NCBI RefSeq assembly: GCF_003012795.1
Contig: NZ_PXYH01000013.1
Location: forward strand, 1-64,000
DNA length: 64,000 bases
Direction: 5' to 3'
Source: Zobellella taiwanensis
GTDB taxonomy: Bacteria > Pseudomonadota > Gammaproteobacteria > Enterobacterales > Aeromonadaceae
Part shown: piece by piece, positions 1 to 16,441 of the stretch
How positions within the stretch are numbered: the stretch's first letter is position 1
Layout of the letters: each line of letters opens with the position of its first letter
Notes under the pieces: generated by a model
What the model was told of the DNA's origin: nothing
Database searches by the model: none
What the model saw: only the letters and a program-made list of their open reading frames with translations
Program-made: the position numbers and the translations under genes

Positions 1-219
1 AAACAGTATTTTTTGTTTCCCAATCGACTGCGAGTGCCCACACAGTTTGCTTGATAGATTGTTAAAGAGCGTTGACCGTTATCGGGTCAGGGCTGCGTAT
101 TCTACGCAATCCTTGGTGTTCGTCAAGCGGTTAAACCGAAGTTTTTACTGCTTGTTGACGTTGGCGTGTTGTGCCGTGTCAGTGAGGGCGCATTATAGGG
201 AGCCGCCGGATTTGCGCAA
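1..219 (-). promoter_or_regulatory. rRNA operon promoter region and leader (16S gene lies off the left edge)
   Basis: Read on the minus strand, this is a typical gammaproteobacterial rrn control region. P1 has -35 TTGCGC (214-219), a 16-base spacer and -10 TATAAT (192-197), followed by the GCGC discriminator and the CACTGACACGG stretch common after rrn -10 boxes. P2 has -35 TTGACG (121-126), a 16-base spacer and -10 TAGAAT (99-104). The antitermination boxA GCTCTTTAACAA lies at 59-70 and is followed by the CTGTGTGGGCACTC stretch seen just before 16S genes. The 16S gene itself is outside the window. The small plus-strand reading frame across this region is not a gene. Confidence 0.9.
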
Positions 220-241
220 GGGCTTTTTGGTGAAAAAGCCC
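220..241 (-). terminator. Hairpin after the ytfL-like gene, just upstream of rrn P1
   Basis: A perfect 9-bp stem (GGGCTTTTT / AAAAAGCCC) with a 4-base loop lies 26 bases beyond the ytfL-like stop codon. There is no long T tract outside the stem, but the stem contains T5/A5. It abuts the rrn P1 -35 box, so its A/T arms fall where an UP element would be. Confidence 0.55.
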
Positions 242-266
242 ACTTTTAGCATCATTCGAACGAAAA

Positions 267-1601
267 TCAACCAGAACGGCTATTTTGTTCTCTTTTCTCC
301 TCAGGAACCGGCTCGGGCTGGCCTATCCGGGTCACCAACAGCTGGTCTATTTTATAGCTGTCGATATCCACCACTTCGAATTTATAACCGGCGTGCAAAA
401 CGAAATCGGTGCGTTTGGGGATCTTGCGCAACATGTACATCATGAAACCGGCGATGGTTTCGTAGTTTTCATCATCGGGAAAGCCGTCGATGTCCAGCAC
501 CCGCATCACGTCCGCCAGTGGTGTCAGCCCTTCCACCAACCAGGAGCTGTCGTCCCGGGCCACAATTTGTTCTTCCTCGGAATGCACCAGTTCGCCCATG
601 ACAATACTCATCACGTCCTTGAGGGTGATGATGCCCACGACCAGGGCATATTCGTTCATGATGATGGCGAAGTCTTCTCCCGTGCTCTTAAAGTGTTCCA
701 GCACTTCATACATGGACAGGGTATCAGGAATGATCAGGGGCGTGCGGATGATGCCCTCCTTCTGCAGGGATATCGGCTGCTGGTGCAGTACCTGCATTAG
801 GATATCACGTGAGTCCACATAACCGATGACCCTGTCCAGGCTGTCCTCGCACACCAGGAACTTGGCATGGGGATGCTCGGCAATTTTACCCTTGATGCTG
901 TCCTGGGTTTCACTGAGGCTGAAATAAATCAGGCTCTCCCGCGCAGTCATAGCGGAGGTAACGGTGCGCGATTCCATCTCGAACACATTTTCGATCAGAT
1001 GGTGCTCCTGCTCCTGCAATACCCCAGCCTGGGCGCCAGCATCCATCATGGCAATGATGTCTTCCGGTGTGATCTCGTCCTGACGCATGGTCGGCACCCG
1101 GAACAGGCGGAAGAAGAGGTTGGCCAGGCCATTGAAAAACCACACCAGGGGTTTGAGCACAACAATAAAAAAGCCCATGGGACGGACCACGGCAACGGCT
1201 ATCTGCTCGGGCGCTATCATCGCCAGTCGTTTGGGCATGAGATCGGCAAACAGGATAAACAACGAAGTCACAATAAAGAAAGACATCACAAAGGCGGTCT
1301 TGTCGACCCAGGCCCCCTCAAAAAACAGCCCCAGCACCTCGCGAGCAAAGGGCGTAAAGGCTGCCTCACCCAAAATACCACCAAGGATGGCGACGGCGTT
1401 GAGGCCGATCTGCACTACGGTAAAAAAGTTACCTGGCTGCTCCTGCAGCAGCAGCACCTTCTCGGCATTGGCGTTGCCATCACTGGCCATCAGCCTCAGC
1501 TTCATCTTGCGTGCTGCCGCCAAGGCGATTTCGGAAACGGAGAAAAAGGAGCTGATGGCCACCAACAGGGCTATCACCAACACATGCTCTAGGACTGTCA
1601 T
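267..1601 (-). CDS. ytfL: YtfL-like CNNM/CBS-domain membrane protein (hemolysin C/CorC family)
   Basis: A 444-residue inner-membrane protein closely resembling E. coli YtfL. The N-terminal third is a CNNM (DUF21) transmembrane domain with about four hydrophobic segments and the conserved stretch VVQIGLNAVAILGG. A tandem CBS pair follows (MTARES... to GIITLKDVM), then a C-terminal CorC_HlyC domain with the IPKRTD and YKFEVVDID motifs. Relatives act in cation or polyamine homeostasis; the transported substrate is not settled and cannot be read from sequence. I chose the internal ATG at 1601 because it begins the conserved first helix; a GTG at 1664 would add 21 unconserved residues. It is a single-gene unit ending in the hairpin at 220-241. 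Confidence 0.88.
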   Translation of the reverse strand: MTVLEHVLVIALLVAISSFFSVSEIALAAARKMKLRLMASDGNANAEKVLLLQEQPGNFFTVVQIGLNAVAILGGILGEAAFTPFAREVLGLFFEGAWVDKTAFVMSFFIVTSLFILFADLMPKRLAMIAPEQIAVAVVRPMGFFIVVLKPLVWFFNGLANLFFRLFRVPTMRQDEITPEDIIAMMDAGAQAGVLQEQEHHLIENVFEMESRTVTSAMTARESLIYFSLSETQDSIKGKIAEHPHAKFLVCEDSLDRVIGYVDSRDILMQVLHQQPISLQKEGIIRTPLIIPDTLSMYEVLEHFKSTGEDFAIIMNEYALVVGIITLKDVMSIVMGELVHSEEEQIVARDDSSWLVEGLTPLADVMRVLDIDGFPDDENYETIAGFMMYMLRKIPKRTDFVLHAGYKFEVVDIDSYKIDQLLVTRIGQPEPVPEEKREQNSRSG

Positions 1602-4151
<2,550 letters not shown>

Positions 4152-4170
4152 GAGCCATGCCGAAAACAAC

Positions 4171-4199
4171 ATGCCGGGGCAAGCCCCGGCATGTTTTTA
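4171..4199. terminator. Bidirectional terminator between katG and glmS
   Basis: A GC-rich inverted repeat (CATGCCGGGGC / GCCCCGGCATG, 4171-4193) is followed by a T tract on the plus strand. On the minus strand T-rich sequence follows too, so it can serve both convergent genes. Confidence 0.85.
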
Positions 4200-4217
4200 T
4201 CTACCCTACCGTCTTTC

Positions 4218-6050
4218 TTATTCAACCGTGACCGATTTTGCCAGGTTGCGGGGCTGGTCGACGTCGGTGCCCTTGATCAGGGCCACATGGTAGGACAGCA
4301 GTTGCAGCGGCACCGTGTAGACGATGGGTGCGATCAGCTCATCCACGTGGTTGAGCGGCATCACCTTCATGGTGGCGTCGCCCTTGAAGCCCGCTTCCTT
4401 GTCGGCGAACACATAGAGGATGCCGCCCCGGGCGCGGACTTCTTCCACGTTGGACTTGAGCTTTTCCAGCAGATCGTTGTTGGGCGCCACTACTATGATC
4501 GGCATGTCGGCGTCGATCAGCGCCAGCGGGCCGTGCTTGAGCTCGCCGGCGGCATAGGCTTCGGCATGGATATAGGAGATTTCCTTGAGCTTGAGCGCCC
4601 CTTCCATGGCGATGGGGTACTGATCACCGCGGCCGAGGAACAGGCTGTGGTGCTTGTCGGCAAACTCTTCCGCCAGGGCTTCGATGTCCCTGGCCAGCGC
4701 CAGGGTCTCGCCGATATGGGCCGGCAGGCTGCGCAGCGCCTGCACCAGCCGGGCTTCGGTGTCGGCATCCATGTTGCCGCGGCAGCGGCCGATGGCGGCC
4801 ACCAGCATCAGCAGGCCGGCCAGCTGGGTGGTGAAGGCCTTGGTGGAAGCCACGCCGATTTCGGCGCCAGCCCGGGTCATGAACGCCAGATCGGACTCAC
4901 GCACCAGGGAAGAACCGGGCACGTTGCAGATGGCCAGGCTACTCATAAAGCCGGAGGCCTTGGCCAGGCGCAGCGCCGCCAGGGTATCGGCGGTTTCACC
5001 GCTCTGGGACAGAGTGATCAGCAGGCTGTTGGGCCGCACCACCGACTTGCGGTAGCGGAACTCGGAGGCGATCTCGATATCGCAGGACACCCCGGCCAGG
5101 GCCTCGAACCAGTATTTGGCGACCATGCCGGAGTGGTAGGAGGTGCCGCAAGCAATCAGCTGAATATGCTCCACCCGTTCAAAAATGGCGCGGGCACCGT
5201 TGCCGAAGGACTCCACCACCACATGATTGTCGGCAATGCGCCCTTCCAGGGTGTCGGTGATGGCCTTGGGCTGCTCAAAGATTTCCTTGAGCATGTAGTG
5301 GCGGTATTCGCCCTTGTCGCCCGCATCGTGGGATACGTCGGACTCCAGCTCGTCGCGCACCACCGGCGCGCCGTTCACATCGAAGATGCGGATATCGCGG
5401 CGGGTCACCTCGGCCACGTCCCCTTCCTCCAGGAACAGGAAGCGGCGGGTCACCGGCAGCAGCGCCAGCTGATCCGAGGCGATAAAGTTCTCGCCCAGGC
5501 CCAGGCCGATTACCAGGGGCGAGCCGGAGCGGGCCACCACCAGCCGGGAGGGATCCCTGGTGTCCATCAGCACGGTACCGTAGGCCCCGCGCAATTCCTT
5601 TACCGTGGCCTGTAGCGCCGCCAGCAGGGAGTCGCAGTGCTGGCGGTGCCAGTGCACCAGGTGAGCAATCACTTCGGTGTCGGTGTCGGACACGAACTCG
5701 TAGCCCTTGGCCTGCAATTCGACGCGCAGCTCCTCGTGGTTTTCGATGATGCCGTTGTGCACCACTGTGATATCGCCGGACACATGGGGATGGGCGTTGC
5801 GTTCCGAGGGCTCGCCGTGGGTGGCCCAGCGGGTATGGGCGATGCCGGTGCCGCCGGCCAGCGGCTGCTCATTCAGGGCATCGGCCAGGGCCTGCACCTT
5901 GCCGAGGCGCCGCATCCGGCCGAGTTTGCCCTCGTTGTCGATCACCGCCACCCCGGCCGAGTCATACCCCCGGTATTCCAGGCGGCGCAGGCCTTCCACC
6001 AGTATTTCCGCCACGTCCCGCTGGGCAACCGCCCCTACAATTCCGCACAT
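4218..6050 (-). CDS. glmS: Glutamine--fructose-6-phosphate aminotransferase (isomerizing)
   Basis: Makes glucosamine-6-phosphate from fructose-6-phosphate and glutamine, the first step toward UDP-GlcNAc for peptidoglycan and LPS. It has 610 residues. The N-terminal Ntn-type glutaminase begins [12 protein letters not shown], where Cys2 becomes the nucleophile after Met removal; this fixes the start at 6050 rather than an in-frame codon 54 bases upstream. Two SIS isomerase domains follow (CGTSYHSG, then [19 protein letters not shown]), ending in the conserved LAKSVTVE tail. It lies 10 bases downstream of the DeoR-type gene, so the two probably share a transcript. I see no glmS ribozyme, which is a Gram-positive feature. 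Confidence 0.97.
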   Translation of the reverse strand: MCGIVGAVAQRDVAEILVEGLRRLEYRGYDSAGVAVIDNEGKLGRMRRLGKVQALADALNEQPLAGGTGIAHTRWATHGEPSERNAHPHVSGDITVVHNGIIENHEELRVELQAKGYEFVSDTDTEVIAHLVHWHRQHCDSLLAALQATVKELRGAYGTVLMDTRDPSRLVVARSGSPLVIGLGLGENFIASDQLALLPVTRRFLFLEEGDVAEVTRRDIRIFDVNGAPVVRDELESDVSHDAGDKGEYRHYMLKEIFEQPKAITDTLEGRIADNHVVVESFGNGARAIFERVEHIQLIACGTSYHSGMVAKYWFEALAGVSCDIEIASEFRYRKSVVRPNSLLITLSQSGETADTLAALRLAKASGFMSSLAICNVPGSSLVRESDLAFMTRAGAEIGVASTKAFTTQLAGLLMLVAAIGRCRGNMDADTEARLVQALRSLPAHIGETLALARDIEALAEEFADKHHSLFLGRGDQYPIAMEGALKLKEISYIHAEAYAAGELKHGPLALIDADMPIIVVAPNNDLLEKLKSNVEEVRARGGILYVFADKEAGFKGDATMKVMPLNHVDELIAPIVYTVPLQLLSYHVALIKGTDVDQPRNLAKSVTVE

Positions 6051-6060
6051 AGTCAAATCC

Positions 6061-6831
6061 TCAGTGTTCGGGGGCAATAACCAGGTTAATGCCCTTCTGT
6101 TCAAGTTGTTCTCGGGCGGCGGCCAACAGGCCGCCGTCGGTGATCAGGGTGTGGATGGCCGTCCAGGGCAGCTCCAGGTTGGGGATCTTGCGGCCTATCT
6201 TGTCCGACTCCACCATCACCACCACCTCCCGGGCCACTTCCGCCATCACCCGCGACAGGCCGGTCAGTTCGTTGAAGGTGGTGGTACCGCGCTGGATGTC
6301 GATGCCGTCGGCGCCGATAAACAGCTGATCGAAGTCATAGGAGCGCAGTACCTGCTCCGCTACCTGGCCCTGAAACGACTCGGATGATGCATCCCAGGTG
6401 CCGCCGGTCATCAGCAGGGTCGGCTCCGGCTCCAGTTCGCGCAGGGCATTGGCGATATTGAGCGAATTGGTCATCACCACCAGGCCGTGCTTGCTGCCGA
6501 GTTCGCCGAGCAGCGCCGCCGTGGTGCTGCCGCTGTCGATGATGATGCGGTTGTGATCGCGGATGCGCGCCGCCGCCGCCCGGGCGATGGCCTGCTTTCG
6601 TTTCGAAACCGGCTCGCCGCCGTGCTCAGCCACCATTTCGCTGGGCACCGGCACGGCGCCGCCGTAGCGGCGCAGCAAGAGGCCGTTCTTCTCCAGGGCA
6701 GCCAGATCCTTGCGGATGGTCACTTCCGAGGTCTCGAAGCGGCGGGCCAGCTCGTCCACCGTCAGTTCGCCCCGCTCGTTGAGCAGGGAGACGATGATAT
6801 GACGGCGCTGTTGGGTATTGCGTTTCGACAT
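6061..6831 (-). CDS. DeoR-family transcriptional regulator upstream of glmS
   Basis: 256 residues with the classic DeoR layout. An N-terminal winged helix-turn-helix ([24 protein letters not shown], then [25 protein letters not shown]) is followed by a DeoRC sugar-phosphate sensor domain with [26 protein letters not shown] and GADGID motifs. The ligand is probably a phosphorylated sugar. Its position 10 bases before glmS suggests control of amino-sugar supply, as in several Vibrio and Shewanella relatives, but this is inference. A perfect palindrome 12 bases before its start codon (6843-6857) is a likely autoregulatory operator. Confidence 0.88.
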   Translation of the reverse strand: MSKRNTQQRRHIIVSLLNERGELTVDELARRFETSEVTIRKDLAALEKNGLLLRRYGGAVPVPSEMVAEHGGEPVSKRKQAIARAAAARIRDHNRIIIDSGSTTAALLGELGSKHGLVVMTNSLNIANALRELEPEPTLLMTGGTWDASSESFQGQVAEQVLRSYDFDQLFIGADGIDIQRGTTTFNELTGLSRVMAEVAREVVVMVESDKIGRKIPNLELPWTAIHTLITDGGLLAAAREQLEQKGINLVIAPEH

Positions 6832-6842
6832 GGTCGCACTAA

Positions 6843-6857
6843 GTTTCGAATCGAAAC
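6843..6857. promoter_or_regulatory. Candidate operator of the DeoR-type regulator
   Basis: GTTTCGA-A-TCGAAAC is a perfect 7+1+7 palindrome just ahead of the regulator's start. TTTCG-type half sites are common for DeoR-family proteins. A related stretch, CGTTTCGAAAC, recurs inside the gene near 6600, which could be a second, repression-loop site. Confidence 0.55.
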
Positions 6858-6942
6858 CGAATGCTAGCAGATCAAAAGATAAACGATCAAGAACTAAAGC
6901 TGGAAGAATACGGAGCAGAGTTAATGCTATGAAGCGCCGAGG

Positions 6943-6977
6943 AAATAAAAAAACGCGGCTGTGAAATCGCAGCCGCG
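6943..6977 (-). terminator. Rho-independent terminator after glmU
   Basis: On the minus strand, a CGCGGCTG / CAGCCGCG stem (6954-6977) is followed by a T-rich run (6943-6953). It ends the glmU transcript and separates it from the regulator-glmS unit, which therefore needs its own promoter between about 6832 and 6942. Confidence 0.88.
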
Positions 6978-7006
6978 CCGTCTCTCTTCAAGCTTAAAGC
7001 TTATAG

Positions 7007-8365
7007 CTATTTTTTAACCGGTCTGGGCCAGTTTTTGATATGGCGCTGGGGCACCCGCGTGATCACCAACTCGGCCTCGGCCACGTCCTTGGTGATAGTG
7101 GAGCCGGCGCCCAGGGTGGCGTTTTTGCCGATGCGCACCGGGGCCACCAGCTGGGTATCGGAGCCGACGAAAACGCCGTCCTCGATCACCGTCTGGAACT
7201 TGTTTACGCCGTCATAGTTGCAGGTGATGGTGCCGGCGCCGATGTTCACCTTATCGCCTACCTGTGCATCGCCCAGGTAACTCAGATGGCCGGCCTTGGA
7301 GCCCTTGCCCAGCCGGGCCTTTTTCATTTCCACAAAGTTGCCCACGTGGGCATCTTCCGCCAGCACGGCGCCGGGGCGCAGCCGGGCAAAAGGGCCGGCG
7401 CTGCTGGCCTGGCCCAGTTCGGCACCCTCGATAAGGGAGTAAGGCTTCACTTCGGCGTCGTCCCCGATCACGCAGTTTTTAAGGATGGCGCCGGCGCCGA
7501 TACGCACCCGGTTGCCCAGCCGTACCTCGCCTTCGATGATGACGTTGACGTCGATCACCACCTCTTCGCCCACGCTCAGCTCGCCGCGCAGATCGAAGCG
7601 GGCCGGATCCAGCAGGGTTACCCCTTCGCGCATCAGCCGCTCGGCCTGCATCCGCTGGTAGGCCCGCTCCAGGCCGGCCAGCTGCAGCCGGTCGTTGGCC
7701 CCTTCCACCTCAGCGGTGCTGGCCGGGTGCACGGTATTGATATCGCAGCCCTCGGCATGGGCCATGGCGAAGATATCGGTCAGGTAGTACTCACCCTGGG
7801 CGTTGTCGTTGTCGAGCCGGCCCAGCCAGGACTTGAGCTGTCCGGCCCTGGCCACCAACACCCCGGTGTTGACCTCGTCGATGGCCAGCTGTTCGGGGCT
7901 GGCGTCCTTCTGCTCGACGATGCCCACCACCTTGCCATTTTCCCGCACGATCCGGCCATAGCCGGTGGGATCGGGCAGCCGGACGGTGAGCAGGGCGATA
8001 CCGTTGTCGGGATGGGCGGCCAGCAGCCGGCCCAGGGTGTCGGCCTGCAACAGGGGGGTATCGCCGTAGAGCACCAGCACCCTGTCGTCGTCGTCGAGAT
8101 CCGGCAGCGCCACCGCCACCGCATGGCCGGTGCCCAGTTGCTCCTGCTGGTGTACCCAGGTGATGCCGGGTTCCTCGATCCTGGCCTTGAGCTGGTCGGC
8201 GCCATGGCCGTAGACCAGGTGGATGCCGTCCACGCCGCAGGCCCTGGCCGCCGCCAGCACATGGCTCACCATGGGTCTGCCCGCCACCGGGTGCAGCACC
8301 TTGGGCAGGGAAGAGCGCATACGGGTGCCCTTGCCCGCCGCCAGAATAACCGCCTGAATACTCAT
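7007..8365 (-). CDS. glmU: Bifunctional UDP-GlcNAc pyrophosphorylase / GlcN-1-P acetyltransferase
   Basis: Performs the last two steps to UDP-N-acetylglucosamine: acetylation of glucosamine-1-phosphate, then uridylyl transfer. It has 452 residues, the normal length. The N-terminal nucleotidyltransferase shows LAAGKGTRM at the start and LYGDTPLL for metal and nucleotide binding. The C-terminal half is a left-handed beta helix of hexapeptide repeats with [18 protein letters not shown] and [13 protein letters not shown]. It follows the atp operon, separated by a strong terminator, as in E. coli. Confidence 0.97.
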   Translation of the reverse strand: MSIQAVILAAGKGTRMRSSLPKVLHPVAGRPMVSHVLAAARACGVDGIHLVYGHGADQLKARIEEPGITWVHQQEQLGTGHAVAVALPDLDDDDRVLVLYGDTPLLQADTLGRLLAAHPDNGIALLTVRLPDPTGYGRIVRENGKVVGIVEQKDASPEQLAIDEVNTGVLVARAGQLKSWLGRLDNDNAQGEYYLTDIFAMAHAEGCDINTVHPASTAEVEGANDRLQLAGLERAYQRMQAERLMREGVTLLDPARFDLRGELSVGEEVVIDVNVIIEGEVRLGNRVRIGAGAILKNCVIGDDAEVKPYSLIEGAELGQASSAGPFARLRPGAVLAEDAHVGNFVEMKKARLGKGSKAGHLSYLGDAQVGDKVNIGAGTITCNYDGVNKFQTVIEDGVFVGSDTQLVAPVRIGKNATLGAGSTITKDVAEAELVITRVPQRHIKNWPRPVKK

Positions 8366-8426
8366 AAGCTTGATAATCCCATCTCTGTTTGCTGAATTCT
8401 GCTGCGGGTTATTCTGATTTTTTTAC

Positions 8427-8456
8427 AAAAAAAAAGCGACCCTGAGGTCGCTTTTT
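8427..8456 (-). terminator. Rho-independent terminator of the atp operon
   Basis: On the minus strand a GCGACC / GGTCGC stem, extended by A5/T5 pairs, leads into a nine-base T run (8427-8435). It lies directly after atpC. Confidence 0.92.
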
Positions 8457-8468
8457 CGCACGTTAGGC

Positions 8469-8894
8469 TTAACGCACGTTTTTCTTAACCAACTGCAGCA
8501 CTCGCAGTTTTGCCATAGCCCGGGCCAGCTCGGCGGCTGCTTCCGCATAGTCGGTGTCATGAGACGAACCATGCAGCTTGGCTTCCGCCGCTCTTTTGGC
8601 TTCTTCGGCCTTGGCTTTATCCAGATCTTCGGCGCGAATCGCAGTGTCGGCCAAAACCATTACACTGCTGCCCTGCACTTCCAGCATACCGCCGGAAACG
8701 TACAGGACTTCCTGCTTGCCGGCCTTGGTGACGTACTGTACCAGGCCGGGACGGATTGCCGTCAGCAGGGGGGCGTGTCCATAACGGATCCCCAATTCAC
8801 CCTCAGAGCCGGAGACAGTCACCGCACTGACAGAGCCGGAGTACAGACGTTCTTCGGCGCTGACGATGTCCAGGTGAAAGCTATAATCAGCCAT
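8469..8894 (-). CDS. atpC: ATP synthase F1 subunit epsilon
   Basis: A 141-residue subunit of the F1 central stalk. It has an N-terminal beta sandwich ([15 protein letters not shown], with [16 protein letters not shown]) and a C-terminal two-helix hairpin ([12 protein letters not shown]...). It inhibits ATP hydrolysis and couples gamma to the c ring. It is the last gene of the atp operon, 18 bases after atpD, with a GGAGG-type ribosome site. Confidence 0.96.
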   Translation of the reverse strand: MADYSFHLDIVSAEERLYSGSVSAVTVSGSEGELGIRYGHAPLLTAIRPGLVQYVTKAGKQEVLYVSGGMLEVQGSSVMVLADTAIRAEDLDKAKAEEAKRAAEAKLHGSSHDTDYAEAAAELARAMAKLRVLQLVKKNVR

Positions 8895-8912
8895 CAGGTC
8901 CTCCTTCGAGGC

Positions 8913-11202
<2,290 letters not shown>

Positions 11203-11244
11203 GTCGCTTCTCCAATTCAGGTGGCAGCTGACGCTGCCACATGG

Positions 11245-12786
11245 TTACCAGGACTGGGTAGCCTTGAAGCTATCCAGCAACGCAGTCAGCTTGGCTACAA
11301 CATCTTTGTTGTAGTCGGCTTGCTCGTTGACCTCCGCCATCAGGGCGGCATGTTCTGAATTGGCGTAAGCGAGCAGGGCCTCTTCAAACGTGGTGATGAG
11401 CTTGAGCTCGACATTGTCCAGATAGCCGTTTTCGGCAGCGAACAGCACCAGGGCTTGCTCGGCCACGGACATCGGACGATATTGCTTCTGCTTCATCAGC
11501 TCGGTGACTTTCTGGCCATGGCTCAATTGCTTGCGGGTGGCTTCGTCCAGATCGGAAGAGAACTGGGCAAAGGCCGCGAGTTCGCGGTACTGGGCCAGGG
11601 CGGTACGGATACCACCGGACAGTTTCTTGATGATCTTGGTCTGGGCAGCACCACCAACCCGGGATACAGAGATACCCGGGTCAACCGCCGGACGGATGCC
11701 GGAGTTGAACAGCTCTGTGGTCAGGAAGATCTGGCCGTCAGTGATGGAGATCACGTTGGTCGGAACGAACGCAGACACGTCGCCGGCCTGGGTTTCGATG
11801 ATCGGCAGCGCGGTCAGTGAACCGGTCTGGCCTTTCACTTCACCCTTGGTGAACTTCTCAACGTAGTCGGCGGACACGCGGGATGCGCGCTCCAGCAGAC
11901 GGGAGTGCAGGTAGAAGACGTCACCCGGGTAGGCTTCACGGCCCGGCGGACGACGCAGCAGCAGAGAGATCTGACGGTAGGCCACGGCCTGCTTGGACAG
12001 GTCGTCATACACGATCAGGGCATCTTCGCCGCGGTCGCGGAAGAACTCACCCATGGCACAGCCGGAGTAGGGCGCCAGGTATTGCAGGGCAGCGGACTCG
12101 GACGCAGAAGCCACCACCACGATGGTGTTCTTCAGGGCGTCGTGCTCTTCCAGCTTGCGCACCACGTTGGCGATGGTGGACGCTTTCTGGCCGATGGCCA
12201 CGTACACACACTTAATGCCGGAGTCTTTCTGGTTGATGATGGCGTCAACGGCCAGGGCGGTTTTACCCACCTGACGGTCGCCGATAATCAGTTCCCGCTG
12301 GCCACGACCGATGGGGATCATGGCGTCAACGGCCTTGTAACCGGTCTGTACCGGCTGATCCACCGACTGACGGTCGATAACGCCGGGAGCGATAACTTCC
12401 ACCGGAGAGAAGGTGTCGGCATCGATGGCGCCTTTGCCGTCGATCGGTTCACCCAGAGTGTTGACCACCCGGCCCAGCAGGCTGCGGCCTACCGGTACTT
12501 CCAGGATACGGCCGGTGGACTGAACCTTCATGCCTTCGGCCAGGTCCGCGTAGGGACCCATCACCACGGCACCCACGGAGTCGCGCTCCAGGTTCAGCGC
12601 CAGGGCAAAGCGGTTGCCCGGCAGTTCGATCATTTCGCCTTGCATGATGTCAGCAAGGCCGTGAATACGAATGATGCCATCGCTTACGGACACGATGGTA
12701 CCTTCGTTTCGTGCTTCACTGACAACATTGAATTGCTCGATACGCTGTTTGATCAGCTCGGCAATTTCAGTTGAATTCAGTTGCAT
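11245..12786 (-). CDS. atpA: ATP synthase F1 subunit alpha
   Basis: 513 residues, the non-catalytic nucleotide-binding subunit. It has the N-terminal beta barrel, then Walker A GDRQVGKT and the conserved [20 protein letters not shown] segment, which carries the arginine finger region nearby ([10 protein letters not shown]). Length and N terminus ([16 protein letters not shown]) match the family. Confidence 0.97.
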   Translation of the reverse strand: MQLNSTEIAELIKQRIEQFNVVSEARNEGTIVSVSDGIIRIHGLADIMQGEMIELPGNRFALALNLERDSVGAVVMGPYADLAEGMKVQSTGRILEVPVGRSLLGRVVNTLGEPIDGKGAIDADTFSPVEVIAPGVIDRQSVDQPVQTGYKAVDAMIPIGRGQRELIIGDRQVGKTALAVDAIINQKDSGIKCVYVAIGQKASTIANVVRKLEEHDALKNTIVVVASASESAALQYLAPYSGCAMGEFFRDRGEDALIVYDDLSKQAVAYRQISLLLRRPPGREAYPGDVFYLHSRLLERASRVSADYVEKFTKGEVKGQTGSLTALPIIETQAGDVSAFVPTNVISITDGQIFLTTELFNSGIRPAVDPGISVSRVGGAAQTKIIKKLSGGIRTALAQYRELAAFAQFSSDLDEATRKQLSHGQKVTELMKQKQYRPMSVAEQALVLFAAENGYLDNVELKLITTFEEALLAYANSEHAALMAEVNEQADYNKDVVAKLTALLDSFKATQSW

Positions 12787-12800
12787 GCTCTATTCCCCAA

Positions 12801-13331
12801 TCAAGATTGCAGCGTTTCAGCCAAGCGGGACAGTCGGCCCCGAACACTTCCGTCGATGACCATGTCGCCGGCTTTGATAATGATGCCGGCCATCAGGGCC
12901 TTGTCGACGCTGCAATTCAGCTTCACCTTGCGCCCCAGGCGCTTCTCGAGGGAAGCCTGAATCTTGGCCACTTGTTGCTTGGTCAGTTTGGCGGCGGAAA
13001 CCACATCGGCTTCCACTTCCTGGTCCAGTTCCGCCTTCAACAGGGAGAACTCCCGGACCACTGCCGGCAACACACTCAAGCGTCCGTTTACGGCCATGAC
13101 CTTTATCAGGTTCTGGCCTTGCTCATCGAGCTGTTCGCCACAGACAGCCAAAAACACCTCGGCCATCTTTTCCGCGTTCAGATCGCTGCTGAGCACCTGG
13201 GCCATGTCCTTGTGCCGCGCCACTTCGGCGGCAAAGGTCAGCATGGACAGCCAGTTGTCAACCGCGTTTTTCTCAACGGCAAAATCGAAAGCTGCTTTGG
13301 CATAGGGGCGAGCAATGGTTTTCATTTCCAT
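12801..13331 (-). CDS. atpH: ATP synthase F1 subunit delta
   Basis: 176 residues; joins the peripheral stalk (b subunits) to the top of alpha3beta3. It starts with the family's [15 protein letters not shown] helix and ends with the beta-rich segment [23 protein letters not shown]. The start could be Met1 or Met3; both keep the conserved region. Confidence 0.96.
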   Translation of the reverse strand: MEMKTIARPYAKAAFDFAVEKNAVDNWLSMLTFAAEVARHKDMAQVLSSDLNAEKMAEVFLAVCGEQLDEQGQNLIKVMAVNGRLSVLPAVVREFSLLKAELDQEVEADVVSAAKLTKQQVAKIQASLEKRLGRKVKLNCSVDKALMAGIIIKAGDMVIDGSVRGRLSRLAETLQS

Positions 13332-13344
13332 AGCTCTATGTCCC

Positions 13345-13815
13345 TTACAGTTCAGCTACTACTTTCTCAACGATGTCGCTGTTGGCAGCGGCATCAATCT
13401 GACGCTCGAGGATCTTCTCTGCACCCACCAGGGCAAGAGTAGCAACCTGCTTACGCAGTTCCTCTTTGACACGATTGCGTTCGGCTTCAATTTCCGCCTG
13501 GGCTTGTGCCAGAATTTTTTCACGCTCGGCCTGGGCCTCACGCGTTGCATCCTCGATGATCTGGGCCTTGCGCTTGTTGGCCTGCTCAACGATTTGAGCG
13601 GACTGCAGCTTGGCTTCCTTCAGTTGTTCGGTTGCATTGTTTTGCGCCAGGGCCAGGTCTTTCTTGGCTCGCTCGGCCGAGGACAGGCCTTCGGCGATTT
13701 CTTTCTGGCGCTTTTCGATGGCACCCATGATGGGCGGCCATACATACTTCATGCAGAACCAAACGAACAGGATAAACGCGATCGTTTGACCGAGGATTGT
13801 TGCGTTCATGTTCAT
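13345..13815 (-). CDS. atpF: ATP synthase Fo subunit b
   Basis: 156 residues. One N-terminal membrane helix ([23 protein letters not shown]) is followed by a long charged alpha-helical coiled coil that dimerizes as the peripheral stalk. The standard length and a good ribosome site (AAGGAGCG) support the start. Confidence 0.96.
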   Translation of the reverse strand: MNMNATILGQTIAFILFVWFCMKYVWPPIMGAIEKRQKEIAEGLSSAERAKKDLALAQNNATEQLKEAKLQSAQIVEQANKRKAQIIEDATREAQAEREKILAQAQAEIEAERNRVKEELRKQVATLALVGAEKILERQIDAAANSDIVEKVVAEL

Positions 13816-13864
13816 CGCAACGCTCCTTTAAAGTTGGTTAGCAAACTGATTGACAGACCGGCCA

Positions 13865-14113
<249 letters not shown>

Positions 14114-14150
14114 TTAGAACGACAGCTTGTTAAAGTTTTGTTATCTTTGA

Positions 14151-15331
<1,181 letters not shown>

Positions 15332-15408
15332 AACAACTCCTGATACAGTTAGGGGCTTGGCCGGCGAGCTTGCAGCAGCGTCGGTTAAGCCCCAAAAAAG
15401 CAGGTCAA

Positions 15409-15436
15409 ATTATACCCGTGAACGGCGCAAATGCAA
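15409..15436 (-). promoter_or_regulatory. Putative promoter of the atp operon
   Basis: On the minus strand, -35 TTGCAT (15431-15436) and -10 TATAAT (15409-15414) are separated by 16 bases. They lie about 80 bases upstream of atpI in the 204-base gap after parB. Confidence 0.65.
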
Positions 15437-15535
15437 TTGCAGGAAATCCTTATTTTTTACGGAGTTCCGCGCATTTTCCGAGCATTTCACGGCCAGCGGT
15501 GTAGTTGTTTTATTACTACAATAGCCACTTGGGGT

Positions 15536-16441
15536 TCAGGTGTCGGGCTCTTCCCCCAAGCCAAAGAACTGGCCTATTTTATCAAGCTCACTCAATGAGT
15601 TATATGAAATAACCAGCTTACCCTTGTCTTTGTGGGTAGACTTTATCTCTGCTTTTATTCCTAGTTTTTCTCCAAATTCTTGTTCCAGTTGGGTCATGAA
15701 CAGGGATCTGGGCTGCTCTACCCTGGGCTTCCTGGGAACCTGAAACTGCTTGATCAGGCGCTCGGTCTCCCGCACCGTCAGCCCTTGCTGAGCCACGGTC
15801 TGCGCCAGTTCGGACTGCCGGATACCTTCCACCGCCAGCAATGCCCGAGCATGGCCCATTTCCAGGGAACCATGCTCCACCAGTTGCTTGACGTCGTCGT
15901 TGAGCAGATTGAGGCGCAACAGGTTGCTGACCGTGCTGCGGCTTTTCCCCACGGCGTCGGCCACTGTCTGGTGAGTAAACGCAAACTCCTCAATCAGGCG
16001 AGCCAGGGCGCGGGCTTCTTCGATAACATTGAGATCTTCCCGCTGGATGTTTTCGATAAGGCCGATGGCCAGAGCCTCCCGGTCTTCCACCGGCTTGATC
16101 AGACAGGGCACCTGAGCGAGCCCCGCCAGCCGGGCCGCCCGCCAGCGCCGTTCGCCGGCCAGGATTTCATAACCGCCGGCTTCAAGCGGACGCACCACTA
16201 TCGGCTGGATGATACCCTGCTGGCGAATCGACTCAGCCAGTTCCTCCAGCGCCACCTGGGACATATCCCGGCGGGGCTGGTATTTGCCCGGGCGCAGTTC
16301 GCCCAGGGCAAGGCTTTGCAGTTCACCGCCCGCGCCCTCGCGGGAATGAGTATCGGCCTGCTGCTGGCGCAGGTTGGCGGCAGAACTGGTACTGAGCAGG
16401 GCATCGAGTCCCTTGCCCAGGCCGCGTCGCTTGATATTCAT
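15536..16441 (-). CDS. parB: Chromosome partitioning protein ParB
   Basis: 301 residues; a CTP-dependent DNA clamp that loads at parS and spreads. It begins with the family LGKGLDALLS segment, carries the CTP-binding GERRWR box (residues 96-101) and the central helix-turn-helix (TVADAVGKSRSTVSNLLRLNLL), and ends in a dimerization domain. It overlaps parA by 4 bases. A parS site is present in this window at 52457-52472. Confidence 0.96.
   Translation of the reverse strand: MNIKRRGLGKGLDALLSTSSAANLRQQQADTHSREGAGGELQSLALGELRPGKYQPRRDMSQVALEELAESIRQQGIIQPIVVRPLEAGGYEILAGERRWRAARLAGLAQVPCLIKPVEDREALAIGLIENIQREDLNVIEEARALARLIEEFAFTHQTVADAVGKSRSTVSNLLRLNLLNDDVKQLVEHGSLEMGHARALLAVEGIRQSELAQTVAQQGLTVRETERLIKQFQVPRKPRVEQPRSLFMTQLEQEFGEKLGIKAEIKSTHKDKGKLVISYNSLSELDKIGQFFGLGEEPDT

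Noticed and set aside
800-820. Second parS-like site around TATCACGTGAGT
   Set aside because: Only the CACGTG core matches; the outer bases do not fit TGTTNCAC/GTGAAACA.
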